Shown here one piece after another: positions 41,080-50,125 of a DNA stretch of 64,000 bases. The notes below the pieces were generated by a model, which saw only the letters and a program-made list of their open reading frames with translations, was not told where the DNA came from and did not search any database. The stretch's first letter is position 1. The number at the start of each line of letters is the position of its first letter. The stretch is from Ruixingdingia sedimenti (lineage in GTDB: Bacteria > Pseudomonadota > Alphaproteobacteria > Rhodobacterales > Rhodobacteraceae). Made by a program: the position numbers and the translations under genes. Location of the stretch: contig NZ_JAVKPH010000012.1 in the NCBI RefSeq assembly GCF_031432425.1, positions 1 to 64,000 of the forward strand, written 5' to 3'.

Positions 41080-43931
41080 CAGCGCCCCTCCGTCCCGTGC
41101 GAGGGCGCCGAGGGGTCGACGTCCATCGGTTCGATATTCACCGTCTCGCCGGCGCGGATCGCGATCCGCGTCAGGCTCGCCAGCATCAGCATCACCGCCC
41201 CCACCACGGTCAGGAACACGCCCAGATCGAAGATGGCGGCGGTGGCCAGTTCGAATTCCTCCAGCGGCGGGATGCGGACATAGCCGTAATCCGAGGTCAG
41301 GAAGGGCCGCCCCGCGAACCAGGCGCCGATGCCGGTCAGCCCGGCGACGAACACCCCCGCGCCGATCAGCGCGTGATAGTCCAGCCGCTGGCGCGCATCC
41401 GCCCAGGCAAAGCCCGAGGCCATGTATTGCATCAACAGCGCGATGGCGACGACCAGCCCGGCGATGAAGCCGCCGCCGGGGTCGTTATGGCCGCGCAGGA
41501 AGATGTAGACCCCGACGACCAGCGCCACCGGCAGGATCATCCGGGTGGCGATCACCGCCATCATCGGATGCCGGTCGCCCGCCCGCCGCTGGTCGGGCAC
41601 CCAGGCCAGCAGCCGCCGGTTCGCCCGCCCGCCGCGCAACAGGGTTTCCGTCAGCGCGAACACCAGCAGCGCGGCGATGCCGACCACCGTGATCTCGCCG
41701 AAGGTGTCGTAGCCGCGGAAGTCCACCAGGATCACGTTGACCACGTTGGTCCCCCCGCCCCCGGACTTGGAATGCGCGAGGTGATAGTCGGAAATCGTCG
41801 GAAAGGCGAAATCGCGCGTCATCAGCGCATAGGCCAGCGCCGCCACCCCCACGCCCGCCGCGCCCGCGACGATCAGGTCGCGCAGCCGCTTGGACGCGCC
41901 GCTTTCCACCGGGGTGCGCTTGGGCAGGAAGTTCAGCGCCAGCAACATCAGCACCACCGTCACCACCTCGACCGAGATCTGGGTCAGCGCGAGGTCGGGC
42001 GCGGACAGGTAGATGAAGGTGATCGACACCATCAGCCCCACCACCGCGATCAGCACCAGCGCCAGCAGCCGGTCGCGGTGCAGCACCATCAGCAGCACCG
42101 AACAGATCACCAGCGCGACCCAGGCCACCACCGGCACCGGCGCGATTTCCGTCAGCAGCCGGTCGCCCGGGGCATGGGTGCCGGTGCGGAAGGCCCAGAC
42201 CCCGGCCACCACCACGCCCAGGGTGAAGATCGCCAGATACCGTGTCAGCGCCCCGTTGTGCAGCCCGTCGGTAAAGCCCCGCGCGACGGCGGCGCAGGCA
42301 TCGACGATGGCGTCGAAGATCCGCTTGGCCTCCGGCCGGGGCACGGCGGTCCAGATCGCATCCAGCCGCCTGTGGCCGCCCACCAGCACCAGCCCCGTGC
42401 CCACGGCGACGATGGACAGGAACAGCGCCGGCACCAGCCCGTGCCAGTGATGGATGTTCACCGTCACCGCGCCACCCGTCACCGCCCCCGCCGCGGCCGC
42501 CACGATCCCGCCCGCCAGCGTCATCGGCCAGAGCCCGATCAGCACCACCAGCACCGCCAGCAGCGCCGGCGCCGCCCACATGCCGAAGCCGGGGTCGTGC
42601 GGGTGGTGCGGATAATCGCTGCGCACCGGGCCCAGGAACACATGCGCGATCAGCCGGAAGGAATAGGCGACCGAGAACGCCGCCCCCACCGTGGCCAGCA
42701 CGACCAGCAGCCAGCCCCCGCCGGCGCCCGCGTGCAGCACCTCTTCCAGCATCATTTCCTTCGACAGGAAACCGTTCAGCGGCGGGATCCCCGCCATCGA
42801 CAGCGCCGCGACGGCAACGATGGCGAAGGTCACGGGCATCAACGTCCGCAAGCCCCCCAGCCGCTTGATGTCGCGGGTCCCGGCCTCGTGGTCCACGATC
42901 CCGGCGGCCATGAACAGCGCGGCCTTGAAGCTCGCATGCGCGATGATGTGGAACACCGCCGCCACCGCCGCCGCCTTGGTGCCGAAACCCAGAAGCATGG
43001 TGATCAGCCCCAGATGGCTGACGGTGGAAAAGGCCAGCAGCGCCTTCAGGTCGTCCTTGAACAGGCCGATCACCGCGCCGATCACCATCGTGATCAACCC
43101 CGCCCCCGCGACCAGCCAGAACCATTCCGCCGTCCCCGACAGCACCGGCCACAGCCGCGCCATCAGGAACAGACCCGCCTTCACCATCGTCGCCGAATGC
43201 AGATAGGCCGACACCGGCGTGGGCGCGGCCATCGCATGCGGCAGCCAGAAGTGGAACGGGAACTGCGCCGACTTGGTGAAACAGCCCAGAAGGATCAGCA
43301 GCAGCGCCGGCAGATACCATTCGCTCGCCTGGATCGCGCCCGCCTGGGTCAGGATCACGCTCAGGTCATGGCTGCCCGCGACATGGCCGAGGATCAGCAT
43401 CCCCGCGATCATCGCGAGCCCGCCGGAGGCCGTCACGATCAGCGCCATCCGCGCGCCCTGCCGCCCCTCGGGCAGGTGTTTCCAATAGCCGATCAGCAGG
43501 AAGGACGACAGCGAGGTCAGTTCCCAGAACACCAGCAGCACCAGGATGTTGTCCGACAGCACGATCCCCACCATCGCACCCTGGAACAGCATCAGATAGG
43601 TATAGAACTGCCCCATCGGGTCGGATTTCGACAGGTAGTAGCGCGCATAGAGGATGATCAGCAGCCCGATCCCGAGGATCAGCCCCGCGAACAGCAGCCC
43701 CAGCCCGTCGAGAAAGAAATTCGCATCCATCCCCAGCCCGGGCAGCCATTCGATGCGGGTATGGATCACCTCGCCCCGCAGCACCGCGGGCGCATGGATC
43801 AGCAGCCCCAGCAGGGCCAGCGCATTGGCGGCGGCAGCGGCAAGGGCGCTCGGCCCCCGGCCCGCGCGGATCATCAGGCCGGGAAACAGCGCGCCGAGGA
43901 ACGGCAGCGCGGCGATCAGGGCTAGGGACAT
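41079..43931 (-). CDS. mrpA: Fused Mrp antiporter subunits A and B
   Basis: A 950-residue NuoL-like subunit that ends with a fused MrpB (MnhB) domain, the arrangement known from PhaAB of alphaproteobacteria. The MrpA part has EVIHTRIEWLPGLGMD, FWELTSLSSFLLIGYW, and SAQFPFHFWLPHAMAAPTPVSAYLHS; the MrpB part (about residues 805-930) has RMILPVALVVGVYIFLRGHN and DPGGGFIAGL. It is the first gene of the operon mrpAB-C-D-E-F-G-deoC-ALDH. The complex exports Na+ or K+ in exchange for protons and matters for pH and salt balance. Confidence 0.94.
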   Translation of the reverse strand: MSLALIAALPFLGALFPGLMIRAGRGPSALAAAAANALALLGLLIHAPAVLRGEVIHTRIEWLPGLGMDANFFLDGLGLLFAGLILGIGLLIILYARYYLSKSDPMGQFYTYLMLFQGAMVGIVLSDNILVLLVFWELTSLSSFLLIGYWKHLPEGRQGARMALIVTASGGLAMIAGMLILGHVAGSHDLSVILTQAGAIQASEWYLPALLLILLGCFTKSAQFPFHFWLPHAMAAPTPVSAYLHSATMVKAGLFLMARLWPVLSGTAEWFWLVAGAGLITMVIGAVIGLFKDDLKALLAFSTVSHLGLITMLLGFGTKAAAVAAVFHIIAHASFKAALFMAAGIVDHEAGTRDIKRLGGLRTLMPVTFAIVAVAALSMAGIPPLNGFLSKEMMLEEVLHAGAGGGWLLVVLATVGAAFSVAYSFRLIAHVFLGPVRSDYPHHPHDPGFGMWAAPALLAVLVVLIGLWPMTLAGGIVAAAAGAVTGGAVTVNIHHWHGLVPALFLSIVAVGTGLVLVGGHRRLDAIWTAVPRPEAKRIFDAIVDACAAVARGFTDGLHNGALTRYLAIFTLGVVVAGVWAFRTGTHAPGDRLLTEIAPVPVVAWVALVICSVLLMVLHRDRLLALVLIAVVGLMVSITFIYLSAPDLALTQISVEVVTVVLMLLALNFLPKRTPVESGASKRLRDLIVAGAAGVGVAALAYALMTRDFAFPTISDYHLAHSKSGGGGTNVVNVILVDFRGYDTFGEITVVGIAALLVFALTETLLRGGRANRRLLAWVPDQRRAGDRHPMMAVIATRMILPVALVVGVYIFLRGHNDPGGGFIAGLVVAIALLMQYMASGFAWADARQRLDYHALIGAGVFVAGLTGIGAWFAGRPFLTSDYGYVRIPPLEEFELATAAIFDLGVFLTVVGAVMLMLASLTRIAIRAGETVNIEPMDVDPSAPSHGTEGR

Positions 43932-44114
43932 CGGCGGTTCCGTCCTCGTCTGCGTGCGTGGGTGCCGGTTCGGGCCGGCATTCGTCGTCGCGCGGCCTTA
44001 ACTGCCTGCTCGCCCTACGGCTAGTCAAGGAAAACCCGCCGCGCCATCCCCCCTTGCGGGGGACAGGCACAGGTTTTTCCCCAATGCGGCGGCCCGTTTG
44101 CCCCTTCGCGGCGG
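43932..44114. other. Gap between Mrp operon and EamA gene
   Basis: The 183 bases should contain the Mrp operon promoter on the minus strand and the 3' end of the EamA gene's transcript. A weak CCCCCCTTGCGGGGG hairpin lies near 44050. No gene seen. Confidence 0.45.
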
Positions 44115-45035
44115 TCAGCTCTGCGGCGTCATCGCCTTGCGTTGCCTGGCGCGCGACAGGCCCAGACGGCGTTCGCGCCAGATGATGAGGATCCCGGCCA
44201 GCACCACCAGCGCCGCCCCCGCCAGCATGGTCAGCGTCGGCAGATCACCGAACACCCAGTACCCGATGCCGAGCGCGAAGACGATCGACACATATTCGAA
44301 AGGTGCCACGACAGAAGCGTCGGCATGCTTGTAGCTCGATGTCAGCAGGATCTGCCCGACCCCGCCCAGAAGCCCGGCGCAGACCAGCATGGCGAATTCG
44401 GGCCCCGTGGGCACCACCCAGCCGAAGGGCGCCGTCAGCAGCGACAGCCCCGCCGCCGTCAGCGAGAACCAGAAGACGATGGTCGCCGTCGGCTCGGTCG
44501 CCACCAGCCGGCGCACCTGCACCTGCGCCATCGCCGCCAATGTCGCCCCGGTCAGCGCCAGCGCCCCGCCGATGGCCCGCTGCGTACCGCCGTCGCTGTG
44601 CAGCCCCGTCAGTTGCGGCGACAGCACGATCAGCACGCCCACCATCCCCAGCATGACCGCCGAAATGCGGAACCCCCGCACCACCTCGCCCAGGAACAGC
44701 GCGGCAAAGACCACCGTCAGCAGCGGCGCGGCATAGCCGATCGCCGTCGCCTCGGGCAGCGGCAGATAGGCGAGCGCGGCGAAGGAACAGCCCATCGAGG
44801 CCGTCCCCGCCAGCCCGCGCCAGACATGGCCCAGGGGCCGCGCGGTGCGCCAGCCGGTGCGCAGTTCGCCCCGCCAAGTCAGCCAGGCAAGGATCACCGG
44901 CAGCGCGAAGAACGACCGGAAGAACACCGCCTGCCCCGCCGGCACCCGTTCCGTGGCGGCCTTGACCAGTGCGGCCATGACGATCAGCAGCAGGACAGAG
45001 GCGATCTTGAAGGATATTCCGCGCAGGGGCTGCAT
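44115..45035 (-). CDS. EamA/DMT-family transporter
   Basis: Inner-membrane exporter of the drug/metabolite superfamily, 306 residues with about ten hydrophobic helices in two EamA repeats. AGQAVFFRSFFALPVIL and EATAIGYAAPLLTVVFAALFLGE mark the first repeat, SSYKHADASVVAPFEYVSIV the second. The start at 45035 gives a normal N-terminus. It is divergent from the DUF2794 gene. Such proteins export amino acids or metabolites; the substrate is unknown. Confidence 0.9.
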   Translation of the reverse strand: MQPLRGISFKIASVLLLIVMAALVKAATERVPAGQAVFFRSFFALPVILAWLTWRGELRTGWRTARPLGHVWRGLAGTASMGCSFAALAYLPLPEATAIGYAAPLLTVVFAALFLGEVVRGFRISAVMLGMVGVLIVLSPQLTGLHSDGGTQRAIGGALALTGATLAAMAQVQVRRLVATEPTATIVFWFSLTAAGLSLLTAPFGWVVPTGPEFAMLVCAGLLGGVGQILLTSSYKHADASVVAPFEYVSIVFALGIGYWVFGDLPTLTMLAGAALVVLAGILIIWRERRLGLSRARQRKAMTPQS

Positions 45036-45143
45036 GTCGTGGCTTTCGGCGATCCCTTCGCTTGTCGCCCGCCCGGGGGGCGGATGCAAGGGCGGAACGC
45101 GGGCCTTGCCTTGTGCCGGCTTCACGGCCATCATTCCGTTACA

Positions 45144-45488
45144 ATGAGGCAGGTTCCGACACCCTTTCCGCTTTCGCAACGCATCCCCGAAGAGACCGCC
45201 TTCGACCGGCGCGAGCTGGCGGCGATCCTGTCGCTCTATGGCCGGATGGTCGCGGCGGGGGAATGGCGCGACTATGCCATTTCGCACCTGCGCGAGGTGG
45301 CGGTGTTCTCGATCTTCCGCCGCACGGCGGAAAACCCGATCTACCGCGTGGAAAAGCGCCCGCGCCTGCGGCAGAAACAGGGGATGTACGCGGTGATCGG
45401 CCCCGAGGGCCAGGTGCTGCGCCGCGGCCACGACCTGCCGATGGTGCTGCGGGTGCTGGAACGCCGGCTGATCCGCAGCGTGGATTAG
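45144..45488 (+). CDS. DUF2794 family protein
   Basis: A 114-residue soluble protein of a family found widely in alphaproteobacteria. It shows FDRRELAAILSLYGRMVAAGEWRDYAI, VAVFSIFRRTAENPIYRVEK and the end VLRVLERRLIRSVD. No function is established. The ATG at 45144 was taken because the conserved part starts soon after it; the longer frame is antisense to the EamA gene. Confidence 0.85.
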   Translation: MRQVPTPFPLSQRIPEETAFDRRELAAILSLYGRMVAAGEWRDYAISHLREVAVFSIFRRTAENPIYRVEKRPRLRQKQGMYAVIGPEGQVLRRGHDLPMVLRVLERRLIRSVD

Positions 45489-45519
45489 GGCGGGCCGACA
45501 GTCGTCCGTGCCGCTATGA

Positions 45520-45593
45520 CTGGCGAAGGCGCGTGCCTTCGCCACCGCGATGTCTGTCGAGTTGCCCCGGCCGGGGGCCCAAGCCCCCGGCCA
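45520..45593 (-). repeat. 75-bp dispersed intergenic repeat, copy 2
   Basis: Reverse-complement copy of 1-75. It begins 31 bases after the DUF2794 stop. Both the CTTCGCC dyad and the GGCCGGGGG dyad are kept, while the link of about 6 bases between them differs. Conserved stems with a variable linker suggest an RNA or DNA structure under selection, or a miniature mobile element. Confidence 0.75.
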
Positions 45594-45701
45594 GCGCCCG
45601 CCCCGCCCATGGCGGGCGCTTCTCGCCCGCCGGGGCAGGCGCCGGCCTTTCCATTATTCCCGGCATCACCGTCCCTGATGGCACCGCCGCGCGACGGGCG
45701 G

Positions 45702-45720
45702 GGAAACGCGGTGCGTTTCC
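45702..45720. terminator. Possible hairpin terminator near the end of the C40 peptidase gene
   Basis: GGAAACGC-GGT-GCGTTTCC is a perfect 8-bp dyad, 30 bases beyond the stop of the minus-strand peptidase gene. There is no U-run, so a terminator role is uncertain. Confidence 0.35.
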
Positions 45721-45749
45721 TTGTCCCGCCCGGCCCGGCCTTTGCCGCC

Positions 45750-46568
45750 CTACCCCGCCCGCCGCCGCGCCGTGATCCCGCCGCCCCCGGCGGCGGCGAT
45801 CCTCGCCACGGCGTCGGACAGAGGTTCCGCCGCCACCGCCATGTGATGGCCGTTGGCATGCACGATCCGGTCTGGCCCGGCCACCAGCGCGACATGGCCC
45901 TTCCAGAACACCAGATCGCCCCGGCGCAGGTCGTCGGGGCCGATCTCTGCCCCCATGCCCGCCTGCATGTCGCTGTCGCCCGGGCAGGCCCGCCCGCAGG
46001 CGTGGAAGGCCAGTTGCACCAGCCCCGAACAATCCACCCCCGCCCGGCTGTTTCCGCCCCACAGATAGGGCGTGCCCGTCAGGCTTTCGGCCACCGCCAC
46101 CGGATCGTCGGCCCAATCCCCGATGGCGCGCAGATGGCAGGCGGGCACCCAGCCCTGCGGCACCGCGGCAAAGGCCCCCTGCGCCCCGGTTACGGCCAGC
46201 CGCGCACCAAGGCTCAGCCCCGCGACCTCATGCGCCTGCACCCGGGGTTCGGGGTAAAGATGGCTGCCGGGCGCGCAGATCCAATGCGTCACCATCGTGT
46301 CGGGGCCCAGTGCCGCTTCGGCCAGCCAGCCGACATAGCCGTCCTTTTCCGCCTGCCCGAAGGCATGGCCGCCATCGCGGTCCAGCACCAGAAAACGGTC
46401 GCCCATCAGCACCTGCCGGTCCCGCGCCCGGCCCGGTGCGCGGTTCAGATCCGCCAGCGGCGCCACCACCCGCGCCCATTCGCCCGCGACATAGGCCGGC
46501 GCCTCCACCCGCCCGCGCAGGGATACATGCGCGACGCGCCCGTTCGCCGGGGTCAGCCGCCGGTCCAT
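45750..46568 (-). CDS. C40 (NlpC/P60) peptidase with SH3-like domains
   Basis: A 272-residue cell-wall type cysteine peptidase. The NlpC/P60 domain lies at the C-terminus: Cys in GVDCSGLVQLAFHACG, His in RGDLVFWKGHVALVAG, and the polar third residue near IVHANGHHMAV. The first 150 residues look like two bacterial SH3-like domains (GDRFLVLDRDGGHAFGQAE, DGYVGWLAEAAL). No signal peptide is visible, which is usual for this alphaproteobacterial form. The start lies 1 base after the M17 aminopeptidase stop. It probably cuts gamma-D-Glu-diaminopimelate bonds in muropeptides, working with the aminopeptidase in recycling. Confidence 0.88.
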   Translation of the reverse strand: MDRRLTPANGRVAHVSLRGRVEAPAYVAGEWARVVAPLADLNRAPGRARDRQVLMGDRFLVLDRDGGHAFGQAEKDGYVGWLAEAALGPDTMVTHWICAPGSHLYPEPRVQAHEVAGLSLGARLAVTGAQGAFAAVPQGWVPACHLRAIGDWADDPVAVAESLTGTPYLWGGNSRAGVDCSGLVQLAFHACGRACPGDSDMQAGMGAEIGPDDLRRGDLVFWKGHVALVAGPDRIVHANGHHMAVAAEPLSDAVARIAAAGGGGITARRRAG

Positions 46569-46569
46569 C

Positions 46570-47952
46570 TCAGACCCCCAGCACGGCGGGCAGCGCCTCC
46601 AGCAGCGCCCGCGCCCCCTGCCCCACGCCCCCCCTGGGCCGGGCGGGGGCATCGGTGGGCTGATGGGCGTAGATGTCGAAATGGACATAGCGCGCGCGGT
46701 CCACGAACCGGCGCAGGAACAGTGCCGCGGTGATCGACCCGGCCATGCCGCCCGCGGGCGCATTGTCCAGATCGGCGATGCCGGGTTCGATCATCGGCTC
46801 GTAGGGCGCCCAGAGGGGCATCCGCCACAAGGGATCGCGCACCTTCGCCGCCGCCCCTGCCAGCGCCGCGGCGATGTCGTCATGGTCGGTGTAGAACGGC
46901 ACCAGATCGGGGCCGAGCGCCACCCGCGCCGCCCCGGTCAGCGTGGCCATGGACACGATCGCGCCCGTCTCCTCCTCATCCGCCAGTGCCAGCGCATCGG
47001 CCAGCACCAGCCGCCCCTCGGCATCGGTGTTGTTGATCTCGACCGTCAGCCCCTTGCGGCTGGTCAGGATGTCGCGCGGGCGCATCGCATCGCCGGAAAT
47101 CGCGTTCTCCACCGCCGGGATCAGCACCCGCAGCCGGATCGGCAGATCCAGCGCCATGATCATCCGCGCCAGCCCCATGACGGTCGCCGCCCCGCCCATG
47201 TCCTTCTTCATCAGCAACATCCCCGAGGACGGCTTGAGGTCGAGCCCCCCGGTATCGAAACAGACCCCCTTGCCGACCAGCGTCAGCTGCGGCCCCGCCG
47301 TGCCCCACCGCATGTCCAGCAACCGCGGCGCACGGGCCGAGGCGCGGCCCACCGCATGGATCATCGGCAGGTTCCGCGCCAGCAGATCCGCACCCCGGAC
47401 CGCCGCCGCCGCCGCCCCGAACCGCGCGGCAAGGTCGAAGAACGCGGCCTCGAGTTCATCCGGCCCCATGTCGGCGGCAGGTGTGTTGACCAGATCGCGC
47501 GTCAGCGCCTCGCCCGCCGCGATGGCCTCGATCCGCCGCACATCCACGCCAGCGGGGGCCTTGAGCAGCGCCCCGGGTGCCGCGGCCTTGCGGTAGCGGT
47601 CGAAGCGGTACTGCGCGAGCAGCCAGCCGAGCGCGGCCTCGTCCCGGTCCTCGGGCGACAACCGGGCTTCCAGATGCCAGACGCCCGCAGGCAGCCGCGC
47701 CGCAGCACGGGCCACCCCGAACCGCCCGCGCGCGCGCGCGGCGGCATCGCCCATGCCCAGCACCGCCCCCGCGATCCCGCCCCCGGCGTCGGGCAGGACC
47801 ACCACCTCGCCCGCCCCGGCCCCGAACCCCGCGGCATCGAGCCAGCGGCGGTGCGGCTCCGCCAGGGTATCGCGGAAGCCCGCCAGATCCTCGGCCGCAA
47901 CGACATGCAGCGGCCAGGAAGCGGCGGCGGGATCGGCAAAGCAAAGGGACAT
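46570..47952 (-). CDS. M17 leucyl aminopeptidase family protein
   Basis: Metal-dependent aminopeptidase of 460 residues. Ligand and catalytic motifs are present: LVGKGVCFDTGGLDLK, LLMKKDMGGAA and EINNTDAEGRLVLADAL. The first N-terminal domain is short and poorly conserved compared with PepA. I prefer the ATG at 47952 (MSLCFADP), since GGAG lies 7 bases upstream; the ATG at 47958 would start within 1 base of it. The gene is coupled to the C40 peptidase. Confidence 0.9.
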   Translation of the reverse strand: MSLCFADPAAASWPLHVVAAEDLAGFRDTLAEPHRRWLDAAGFGAGAGEVVVLPDAGGGIAGAVLGMGDAAARARGRFGVARAAARLPAGVWHLEARLSPEDRDEAALGWLLAQYRFDRYRKAAAPGALLKAPAGVDVRRIEAIAAGEALTRDLVNTPAADMGPDELEAAFFDLAARFGAAAAAVRGADLLARNLPMIHAVGRASARAPRLLDMRWGTAGPQLTLVGKGVCFDTGGLDLKPSSGMLLMKKDMGGAATVMGLARMIMALDLPIRLRVLIPAVENAISGDAMRPRDILTSRKGLTVEINNTDAEGRLVLADALALADEEETGAIVSMATLTGAARVALGPDLVPFYTDHDDIAAALAGAAAKVRDPLWRMPLWAPYEPMIEPGIADLDNAPAGGMAGSITAALFLRRFVDRARYVHFDIYAHQPTDAPARPRGGVGQGARALLEALPAVLGV

Positions 47953-48183
47953 CGGCATTCTCCGGCAAAGATGGCGCGAGCCTATCCGTTCGCGCGCCCG
48001 CCGCAAGGGCCGCGCCACGACCCGGCGCAGCACCCGGCCCGGACGGCGCAGGGGGCATTCTGCCCCCTCTTGGCTGCGCCAATTCACCCCCTGAGGATAT
48101 TTTCAGACAGAAAATGAGGAAGGGCGCGCCCGATGAAGGCGCGCCGCCGACCCCTCGCCCGGCACCAGCGCCGGGCAAAGGGC
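47953..48183. other. Gap with a single ATATTT/GACAGAAAATGA repeat
   Basis: No gene. It includes one copy of the dispersed repeat (48087-48120: GGATATTTTCAGACAGAAAA in plus orientation). The promoter of the aminopeptidase gene should lie here. Confidence 0.55.
48087..48120 (+). repeat. ATATTT/GACAGAAAATGA repeat, copy
   Basis: The core GGATATTTTCAGACAGAAAA followed by TGAGGA matches the left arm at 6715. Here the second arm is missing. Confidence 0.65.
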
Positions 48184-48558
48184 CTATCCGGCCGTATCCC
48201 AGCCCCCGGCGATCGCCTGCGCCGCGCTGCGGTTCAGCCGCGCCCAGGTCGCGGCCAGCGCGGTCGCGTCCCCGCGGTCGAGGCAGGCGCCCACATCCTC
48301 TGCCACGCGCGCGAGCGTCGTCAGCCCCAGATGGTCGGCGATCCGGCGCATCCGGCGCAGGTTGCGCGCGAATCCCTCCAGTTCCCGCCCGGCGTACTGC
48401 CGCGTCAGATCGTGGCGCACGTTCGCCAGTTCGATCATCGCGCGGTCCAGCAGCGCCTGCACCTCCGCCCCGCCGAACTGCGCATAAAGCGCGCCGATCC
48501 GCGCGGGATCGAGCCAGATCCGCTCTCGCGGACATAGATCCAGGACCACGGCCGGCAT
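48184..48558 (-). CDS. Small helical protein, HPt-like but without phospho-His
   Basis: A 124-residue soluble, mainly helical protein that I do not recognise with certainty. Residues 57-92 (ELEGFARNLRRMRRIADHLG...) resemble the core of histidine phosphotransfer domains (AHxLKGSA...LG...L), but Arg58 stands where the phospho-accepting His should be. GGAGGGAACC precedes the ATG at 48558, giving a firm start. It is divergent from the carbonic anhydrase gene. It may be a regulator of a kinase, or unrelated to HPt; both are open. Confidence 0.6.
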   Translation of the reverse strand: MPAVVLDLCPRERIWLDPARIGALYAQFGGAEVQALLDRAMIELANVRHDLTRQYAGRELEGFARNLRRMRRIADHLGLTTLARVAEDVGACLDRGDATALAATWARLNRSAAQAIAGGWDTAG

Positions 48559-48662
48559 GGTTCCCTCCACCCTCGTTTCATTCACCCGCCGCGATCCTGC
48601 CGCCGGCCTGCTGAAGAAAAGGTTGCGGCGGGTGCGAAAAACCCCTCGAATTTCGCTCGAAT

Positions 48663-48680
48663 GCGCCCTACTCAGGGCGC
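48663..48680. promoter_or_regulatory. Perfect hairpin in the carbonic anhydrase leader
   Basis: GCGCCCT-ACTC-AGGGCGC, a 7-bp perfect dyad ending 31 bases before the start codon. Just before it TCGAAttTCGcTCGAA makes a short direct repeat. Could be an operator or a leader hairpin. Confidence 0.35.
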
Positions 48681-48711
48681 GGTCGAACAGCATCGCACAA
48701 GGGGAACAGGA

Positions 48712-49362
48712 ATGGACAAGGCCCGCCCACTGCCCGCGTATCTGATCCAGCGGTTTCACGGCTGGCGCGCAACCGCCTGGCAGGAAAACAAGGCCTGGTA
48801 CCGCCGCCTGGCCAGCGACGGGCAGCACCCGCGCGCGATGGTGATTTCCTGCTGCGACAGCCGCGTGCATGTCACCTCGATCTTCGGCGCGGACGAGGGC
48901 GAGTTCTTCATCCACCGCAACATCGCCAACCTGGTGCCCCCCTACACGCCCGACGGCGAGAACCACGGCACCTCGGCGGCGGTGGAATATGCGGTGACGG
49001 TGCTCAAGGTCGCGCATCTGGTGGTGCTGGGGCATGCCAATTGCGGCGGCGTCAAGGGCTGCCACGACATGTGTTCGGGCCACGCCCCGGCGCTGGAGGA
49101 AAAGACGAGCTTCATCGGCCGCTGGATGGATATCCTGCGCCCGGGCTACGAAAAGCTCGATCCCGCCGCGGCCGAGACCGAAAGGCTGACCGCGCTGGAA
49201 AAGGAGGCGGTGCTGGTCTCGCTCGAGAACCTGATGACCTTCCCCTTTGTGCGCGCCGCGGTCGAGGCCGAGGAGATGACGCTCCACGGTCTGTGGACCT
49301 CGACGGGCGAGGGCGCGCTGGAACACTACGACCCGGCGCAGCACGGTTTCGTGCCCGTCTGA
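48712..49362 (+). CDS. beta-class carbonic anhydrase
   Basis: Zinc enzyme that interconverts CO2 and bicarbonate, 216 residues. Zinc ligands are Cys47 (SCCDSRVH), His108 and Cys111 (VVLGHANCGGVKG); the Asp49-Arg51 dyad is kept. Length and motifs are typical of bacterial beta-CA. The ATG at 48712 has AGGGGAACAGG ahead of it; the ATG at 48661 would begin inside the leader hairpin. No cognate transporter is adjacent. Confidence 0.93.
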   Translation: MDKARPLPAYLIQRFHGWRATAWQENKAWYRRLASDGQHPRAMVISCCDSRVHVTSIFGADEGEFFIHRNIANLVPPYTPDGENHGTSAAVEYAVTVLKVAHLVVLGHANCGGVKGCHDMCSGHAPALEEKTSFIGRWMDILRPGYEKLDPAAAETERLTALEKEAVLVSLENLMTFPFVRAAVEAEEMTLHGLWTSTGEGALEHYDPAQHGFVPV

Positions 49363-49469
49363 TCTGACAAACGCGTGAGCAGCGCGCAGGGCCGTAGGCA
49401 GACGGCGCGTGGCGGGTATAGTCGGGGCGCAAAGTCCAGTCCCAGCAACCCGCCACAAGGGAGCCAAAC

Positions 49470-49910
49470 GTGAAGCCCATCCACATGACCCTCGCCCTGA
49501 GCCTTGCGCTGTCCGCGGGCACCGCCCTTTTCGCGAAAGAGGGGGTGACGAACCCCACCGTCAAGGCGCGGCAGGACACGATGCAGACCATCCGCCGCAA
49601 CACCGCGGTCCTGGGCGACATGGCGGGCGGCAAGACCGCCTTCGACCCGGCGGCGGCGGCGGCGGCCAAGGCGGAACTGGCCGCCGCGGCGGCAGAGATC
49701 CCGGTGAAGTTCGAACCCCAGGAGGGCGACCCCAAATCCGAGGCGAAGCCGGAGATCTGGACCGGATGGGACGACTACGTGCAGAAGGCCGAGGCGCTGG
49801 TGGCCGCGGCCGAGGCGGTGGATACCGCCTCGCTCGACGGGGTGCGCGCCGGCATGGGCGCCATCGGCGGCGCCTGCAAGAGCTGCCACGAAACCTACCG
49901 CCTCGACTGA
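49470..49910 (+). CDS. Cytochrome c' / c-556 type class II cytochrome c
   Basis: Periplasmic four-helix heme protein, 146 residues. A signal peptide (MTLALSLALSAGTALFA region) is followed by VKARQDTMQTIRRNTAVLGDM, and the heme site Cys136-Lys-Ser-Cys139-His140 lies near the C-terminus (GGACKSCHETYR), the hallmark of class II. The start is GTG at 49470 with AAGGGAG 6 bases upstream. Such proteins bind NO or shuttle electrons. A terminator follows the gene. Confidence 0.92.
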   Translation: MKPIHMTLALSLALSAGTALFAKEGVTNPTVKARQDTMQTIRRNTAVLGDMAGGKTAFDPAAAAAAKAELAAAAAEIPVKFEPQEGDPKSEAKPEIWTGWDDYVQKAEALVAAAEAVDTASLDGVRAGMGAIGGACKSCHETYRLD

Positions 49911-49949
49911 TGCGACCTGCCGCGCGGCCGCCGGGCCGCGCCCCCAATG

Positions 49950-49975
49950 AAGCCCGGCCCTTGCGGCCGGGCTTT
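49950..49975 (+). terminator. Rho-independent terminator after cytochrome c'
   Basis: AAGCCCGGCC-CTTGC-GGCCGGGCTT is a perfect 10-bp stem followed by T at the end of a short TTT run, 40 bases beyond the stop codon. Confidence 0.75.
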
Positions 49976-50083
49976 CCGATGACGCGGTCAGGGCCGGGGC
50001 GCCACCCGCGCAGGCCGGTTCCCGAACCGGCGTCGCGCCCCTCCGCCCCCGCAAACCGGAAGGCGCAACCGCCTTTTCAGGCT

Positions 50084-50125
50084 GGATCCGAATATCCCCG
50101 CCGGAGGCCGCCGCCCCTTCCGCCC
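50084..50125 (-). repeat. Dispersed repeat, partial copy (AATATCCCCGCCGGAGGC type)
   Basis: AATATCCCCGCCGGAGGC is identical to 6782-6798 and similar to 51560-51577. The downstream block CCGCCCCTTCCGCCCGC is also shared with 51583-51599. The GACAGAAAATGAA half is missing in this copy. Confidence 0.6.

Noticed and set aside
41061..43925. Plus-strand open frame of 954 codons opposite mrpA
   Set aside because: Low-complexity His/Gln/Arg translation, no ribosome site; the minus strand encodes an unmistakable MrpA-MrpB protein.
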